Shown: positions 11,099 to 14,311 of the stretch, one piece after another
Layout of the letters: each line of letters opens with the position of its first letter
Numbering within the stretch: the first letter of the stretch is position 1
Assembly: GCA_016650185.1 (NCBI GenBank)
Contig: JAENWE010000144.1
Location: 1-14,311 of the forward strand
Length of the DNA: 14,311 bases
Source: Vicinamibacteria bacterium
GTDB lineage: Bacteria > Acidobacteriota > Vicinamibacteria > Fen-336 > JAGNNV01
Direction of reading: 5' to 3'
The notes under the pieces: generated by a model
Seen by the model: only the letters and a program-made list of their open reading frames with translations
Databases searched by the model: none
What the model was told of the DNA's origin: nothing
Made by a program: the position numbers and the translations under genes

Positions 11099-11479
11099 TT
11101 AGTGGCCGCTCTTGACGAAAGCGTCGTACTCCCCGGCGCTCATCAGGGCCGCGACCTCGGCGGGGTCTTTCACCTGAACCTCAATCATCCAGGCCGATCC
11201 GTAAGGATCCGCATTCACCGACTCCGGCTTCTTCTGAAGCTCGTCGTTCACCGCCGTGACCGTCCCGGTGACGGGTGAGAAGAGTTCGGACACCGCCTTC
11301 ACCGATTCGACGGTGCCGAAGCGACCGCCCGAAGTCACCGCGTCGCCCACCTTCGGCAACTCGACGAAGACCACGTCGCCTAGCTGCTGCTGGGCGTGAT
11401 CGGTGATGCCGATGCGGCCGGTTCCGTCAGTAAGGCGAACCCATTCGTGGTCCTTGGTATAGCGCAGGTCGTTGGTCAA
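11099..11479 (-). CDS. Glycine cleavage system H protein (lipoyl carrier)
   Basis: A 126-residue lipoyl-domain protein of normal H-protein length. It starts with YTKDHEWVR, the family hallmark, and has K61 in the lipoylation motif GTVESVKAVSELFSPVTG. It carries the aminomethyl group from GcvP to GcvT and the reduced lipoate to dihydrolipoyl dehydrogenase, which is not encoded here. The start is TTG at 11479, backed by a strong GAGGAG six bases upstream; no ATG gives a better N-terminus. It lies between gcvT (45-bp gap) and gcvP (5-bp gap) on the same strand. Lipoylation depends on LipA/LipB or LplA encoded elsewhere. Confidence 0.98.
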   Translation of the reverse strand: MTNDLRYTKDHEWVRLTDGTGRIGITDHAQQQLGDVVFVELPKVGDAVTSGGRFGTVESVKAVSELFSPVTGTVTAVNDELQKKPESVNADPYGSAWMIEVQVKDPAEVAALMSAGEYDAFVKSGH

Positions 11480-11485
11480 GGCGTG

Positions 11486-11491
11486 CTCCTC
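11486..11491 (-). promoter_or_regulatory. Shine-Dalgarno GAGGAG for the TTG start of gcvH
   Basis: The minus strand reads GAGGAG, a six-base spacer, then TTG ACC AAC. This is near-ideal spacing and fixes the unusual TTG start, in agreement with the expected H-protein length. Confidence 0.85.
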
Positions 11492-11524
11492 AGTTGGATT
11501 GGTGATGAATGGATTCTAGAGAAA

Positions 11525-12631
11525 CTACCGGGCCCGCTTGTAGAAAGGCGTCTTCACGATCTCAGCCAGGACCGAAGCGCCACGAATTTCGATACCCAAA
11601 GCCGACCCCACCGCTGCGTGCGCGGCCGGCACGTAGGCGAGGCCGATGTTCTTCCCCAGAAATGGAGCCATCGAGCCGGAGGTCACCACCGAGACCGGCG
11701 ATCCACCGACCAGAACCGGATAGCCGTGCCGCGCGATCCCGCGCTCCTTCATCTCGAAGCCCACAAGTTTCCGGGCCGGCCCGCGGGCTTTTTGCTCGGC
11801 GAGGACGGCACGACCGCTGAAATCACCCTTGTGCGGCTCGACGCAGACGATCCAGCCGAGCCCTGCTTCCACCAGCGTCGTAGTCTCATCGATGTCATTC
11901 CCGTAAAGGCACATCTTCGCTTCCAGCCGCAGAGTGTCGCGTGCGCCCAGACCGGCCGGGACCAGGCCATCGCCCGCACCCGCGGACATGAGGGCGTCCC
12001 AAAGGGCGGGAGCGTCCGCGGAAGGCACCATGATCTCGAAGCCGTCTTCACCGGTGTAGCCGGTGCGCGCGATGGTCGCGGAAAGCCCGCTCACCATGCC
12101 CGTGGTGAACTTGTAGTAGCCGATCGAGGCGAGGTCCGAAGAGGCGAGACCCTGAAGAATGGAGGCAGCCTTCGGCCCCTGGAGGGCCAGTAGCGCAAAC
12201 TCGTCGCTTCGATCGTTCAGCTCGCATCCAGCGGGACCCTGCGCCTGAAGCCAGGCCACATCCTTGGCCCGGTTGCTGGCATTGACCACGAGCAGATAGC
12301 GTTCGGCGTTGAAGCGATACACGATGATGTCGTCGACCGGAGCGCCGTTTGGCATCGGCAAGGCTGAATACTGGGCGTGGCCGTCCTGGAGCCTGGCCAC
12401 GTCGTTCGAGGTGACCCGCTGGAGAAAGGCGAGGGCGCCGGGGCCAACGATGTCCACTTCCCCCATGTGAGAGACATCGAAGAGACCGGCGTTGCTTCGG
12501 ACGGCGAGATGTTCCTTGATGACCCCAAGGCCCCCACCGGAGTAGTCGATCGGCATGTCCCAGCCGCCGAAAGGCGCCATCCGGGCGCCAGCCCCCGTGT
12601 GTTGGGCGTGAAGGGGCGTTTTGAGAAGCAA
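11525..12631 (-). CDS. Glycine cleavage system T protein (aminomethyltransferase)
   Basis: A 368-residue T-protein, close to the 364 residues of E. coli GcvT. It transfers the methylene group from aminomethyl-lipoyl-GcvH to tetrahydrofolate, giving 5,10-methylene-THF and NH3. The family features are KTPLH near the N-terminus, FGGWDMPIDY (21-30), FDVSHMGE (51-58) and NGAPVDDIIVYR, where D101 corresponds to the catalytic Asp. TGYTGEDGFE, the folate-domain signature ARDTLRLEAKMCLYGND and a C-terminal barrel follow. The frame is open back to 12715, but TTG at 12631 has AGGAGG five bases upstream and gives the normal N-terminus; the longer form would run into the kinase gene. The gap after the kinase stop is 40 bp, too short for a glycine riboswitch. 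Confidence 0.97.
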   Translation of the reverse strand: MLLKTPLHAQHTGAGARMAPFGGWDMPIDYSGGGLGVIKEHLAVRSNAGLFDVSHMGEVDIVGPGALAFLQRVTSNDVARLQDGHAQYSALPMPNGAPVDDIIVYRFNAERYLLVVNASNRAKDVAWLQAQGPAGCELNDRSDEFALLALQGPKAASILQGLASSDLASIGYYKFTTGMVSGLSATIARTGYTGEDGFEIMVPSADAPALWDALMSAGAGDGLVPAGLGARDTLRLEAKMCLYGNDIDETTTLVEAGLGWIVCVEPHKGDFSGRAVLAEQKARGPARKLVGFEMKERGIARHGYPVLVGGSPVSVVTSGSMAPFLGKNIGLAYVPAAHAAVGSALGIEIRGASVLAEIVKTPFYKRAR

Positions 12632-12636
12632 GAAAA

Positions 12637-12642
12637 CCTCCT
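12637..12642 (-). promoter_or_regulatory. Shine-Dalgarno AGGAGG for the TTG start of gcvT
   Basis: A perfect AGGAGG on the minus strand, five bases before TTG 12631. It argues against the 28-residue N-terminal extension that the open frame would allow. Confidence 0.85.
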
Positions 12643-12671
12643 GAAAGGGGGCTTTGGGCCGCCCCCATGGG

Positions 12672-13868
12672 TCAGAGTGCGAACTGCCGGATCGCCTCGC
12701 GAACGGACGGGTCATCGGGAGCGTGAAGATACAACGAGCGAAGGATCTTGAGCGCCTCTTCGCCCTTGGCCTTGTTCAGTTGACCGAGGAGCTCCTGAAC
12801 CCGCGGAACGGATGCAGGCGAAGTGGCGAAGGCTCCCACCGGAGAGGCGCGGAGGCCTCGCCAGAGAACTTCGGTGGATTCGCGGGAATCCGGGTCGAGG
12901 AACAGGGCCTCACTGGCCTCGGCGATCGCCCGGCCGGGACTGTCCGCGTCGAGATGGGCCTTGGCGCGGGCAAGGTGCGCCTTTAGGGCCTGGGCGGTTT
13001 CTTCGCGCGAGGGCCTCGGAGTGTCGGAGCGGAGACAGGACTTGAGCCTTGACCGAAGGAGATTGGTGCGGAGGCTCCTGAGCTGCGCGGAGGTTTCGTC
13101 CATGCTCGGGCGGTCGGTCGGATTCTTGGCGATCATCCGATGGATGAGCGAAGCCACCCGAGCCGGAGTTTCGGGAGCCAGGGTCACAACCGGGGTCGTC
13201 GGTTCAGACACGATGTTGAACAGTACGGCGTGTAGCGTCGCTCCGCGGAAAGGTTTGAAGCCGGTGATGAACTCGAAGAACACGGCGCCGCAGGAGAATA
13301 CGTCCGACCTCGGATCGGCGGCCTTTCCAGTGGCCTGCTCGGGGCTCATGTAGTCCGGCGTCCCGAGGATCACACCCTTCCGGGTCAGGGTCTGGTGTGT
13401 CTCCATCCGGGCCAGGCCGAAGTCGAGCACCTTCGTGATCCCGAGCTTCGTGACCATGATGTTGGCAGGCTTGATGTCTCGATGGACGACGCCCCGGCTG
13501 TGGGCGTAGGAGAATCCGTCACAGGCCTCGGCGAAAATCCGCAGCTTCTCGGTTATGGGAATATCCGCGGATAATTCGACCAGGCGGCGCAGATCCTCGC
13601 CGTCGAGAAGCTCCATGGCCATGAAGAGACGGCCCTCGGTTTCGCCCAGGTCGAAGACCTTGACCACATGCGGGTGATCCATCCGGCCGATGGCTTCAGC
13701 CTCGCGCCGAAAGCGTTCCTGGATCTCGTCGGTCGCCCCCTCGAAGGGTAGAGTCTTGAGGGCCACGATGCGGTCGAGAACGGTGTCACGGGCCCTGAAG
13801 ACCAGCCCCATGGCGCCCTCCCCGAGTTTTTCCCCGAGTTCGTATCTTCCGAGACGCGTGGGATTCAT
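12672..13868 (-). CDS. Hanks-type (eukaryotic-like) serine/threonine protein kinase with C-terminal TPR-like region
   Basis: A 398-residue kinase. All catalytic elements are present: P-loop LGEGAMGLV (15-23), K38 in VALK, helix-C E56, catalytic loop HRDIKPAN (129-136, D131), D149-F-G, the activation/P+1 segment GTPDYMSPEQ (169-178) and R253 near the end of the fold. It should therefore be active. The catalytic domain covers about residues 8-268. After a basic linker, two TPR-like helical stretches (about 290-325 and 355-398) may bind partner proteins. No transmembrane helix, PASTA or other sensor domain is visible, so it is probably cytosolic. The ATG at 13868 lacks a clear Shine-Dalgarno. 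It follows the PP2C phosphatase by 47 bp and precedes gcvT by 40 bp on the same strand. Substrates are unknown. Confidence 0.95.
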   Translation of the reverse strand: MNPTRLGRYELGEKLGEGAMGLVFRARDTVLDRIVALKTLPFEGATDEIQERFRREAEAIGRMDHPHVVKVFDLGETEGRLFMAMELLDGEDLRRLVELSADIPITEKLRIFAEACDGFSYAHSRGVVHRDIKPANIMVTKLGITKVLDFGLARMETHQTLTRKGVILGTPDYMSPEQATGKAADPRSDVFSCGAVFFEFITGFKPFRGATLHAVLFNIVSEPTTPVVTLAPETPARVASLIHRMIAKNPTDRPSMDETSAQLRSLRTNLLRSRLKSCLRSDTPRPSREETAQALKAHLARAKAHLDADSPGRAIAEASEALFLDPDSRESTEVLWRGLRASPVGAFATSPASVPRVQELLGQLNKAKGEEALKILRSLYLHAPDDPSVREAIRQFAL

Positions 13869-13879
13869 TGAGGTTTTTT

Positions 13880-13897
13880 GACTCGCCGAAACGAGTC
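13880..13897 (-). other. Small hairpin in the phosphatase-kinase gap
   Basis: On the minus strand GACTCG, a six-base loop and CGAGTC form a 6-bp stem that is followed by six A, not T. It lies 12 bases upstream of the kinase ATG, where a Shine-Dalgarno would be expected. It is not an intrinsic terminator in the gene direction. It may affect kinase translation or mRNA processing, or may be chance. Confidence 0.35.
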
Positions 13898-13915
13898 CTG
13901 AACTTTCTTTGAAAC

Positions 13916-14311
13916 CTACTCTGTGTACCGCAAAAGGATGACGGACACGTTGTCCTTGCCTCCCGCTTCAAGGGCGGCGGCAATCAGGGCGGCGCAGCCG
14001 TCGGCGAGCGGCGCCTTCTCATTCGCGACCATTATCGACTGAATCAAATCGTCGTTGATCATGGAGTGAAGACCGTCGGAACAGATGAGAGCCAGATCGC
14101 CGTGTTGGAGGATCTGCTCGACCGCCTGGGGTTCGATCGTTTCCTTGGCCCCGACGGCCTTGGTAATGACGTTCTTCAGCGGATGTCGCTCGATCTCCTC
14201 GACGGTGAGAATGCCTTCCGACCAGGCGGCCGTAACCCAGCTATCGTCACGAGAGAGTTGAGAGAGGGCCCCACCGCGGAAGAGATAGGCCCGGCTGTCT
14301 CCGGCCCAGCC
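13916..14311 (-). CDS. PP2C-family protein serine/threonine phosphatase, C-terminal part
   Basis: An open frame on the minus strand ends at TAG (13916-13918) and runs off the right window edge without a start, giving 131 residues of the C-terminal half. It reads GWAGDSRAYLFRGG, then HPLKNVITKAVG, then GDLALICSDGLH with the metal-binding Asp at 14075-14077, and ends GGKDNVSVILLRYTE with a second metal-ligand Asp at 13952-13954. These are PP2C motifs of bacterial PrpC/Stp type. It dephosphorylates Ser/Thr using Mn or Mg. Lying just upstream of the kinase on the same strand, it is the likely opposing enzyme. The N-terminal metal-binding motif is outside the window, so completeness cannot be judged. 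Confidence 0.95.
   Translation of the reverse strand, partial: GWAGDSRAYLFRGGALSQLSRDDSWVTAAWSEGILTVEEIERHPLKNVITKAVGAKETIEPQAVEQILQHGDLALICSDGLHSMINDDLIQSIMVANEKAPLADGCAALIAAALEAGGKDNVSVILLRYTE

Noticed and set aside
12632..12715. 28-residue N-terminal extension of GcvT
   Set aside because: AGGAGG lies inside it just before TTG 12631, and that start gives the normal T-protein N-terminus and length.
13880..13897. Terminator between phosphatase and kinase
   Set aside because: The stem is only 6 bp, and in the gene direction it is followed by A residues instead of T.

Overview
This is a GC-rich chromosomal window from a bacterium, probably Gram-negative. The start codons include TTG and GTG. 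A fused one-chain glycine decarboxylase, Hanks-type kinase signalling and a mycobacterial AftB-like membrane glycosyltransferase would suit a large-genome soil or sediment lineage (Myxococcota/Deltaproteobacteria-, Acidobacteriota-like). The sequence alone does not fix the taxon. There are no rRNA or tRNA genes, transposases, phage genes or CRISPR arrays.

Layout. Positions 1-209 hold a 90-bp tandem repeat (2.3 copies, cut by the window edge) carrying nested inverted repeats. Positions 242-3556 (minus) encode a SWIM zinc-finger Snf2-family helicase. A short divergent intergenic region follows. Next comes a plus-strand run: a PLP-dependent group II amino-acid decarboxylase (3685-5094), a polytopic AftB-like glycosyltransferase-like membrane protein whose GTG start overlaps the decarboxylase stop (5091-6833), and a CadC/ToxR-type winged-helix regulator with an unusual six-helix glycine-rich membrane domain (6892-8106). 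A 137-bp convergent gap separates these from a minus-strand block read from the right edge: a PP2C-type Ser/Thr phosphatase (C-terminal part only), a Hanks-type Ser/Thr kinase with TPR-like repeats, then gcvT, gcvH and gcvP.

How the genes work together. GcvT, GcvH and GcvP are three of the four proteins of the glycine cleavage system. The fourth, lipoamide dehydrogenase, is not here. The PP2C/kinase pair lies 47 and 40 bp upstream in the same orientation, so the five genes could form one operon in which reversible phosphorylation is linked to glycine/one-carbon metabolism. There is no room for a glycine riboswitch directly before gcvT. The plus-strand decarboxylase lies in the same run as a CadC-like regulator, which recalls the acid-response cadCBA logic, but that link is inference only. 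The most original items are the membrane domain of the regulator, which reads as three copies of a two-helix unit, and the kinase/phosphatase-gcv arrangement. I see no clearly new defence or mobile system.
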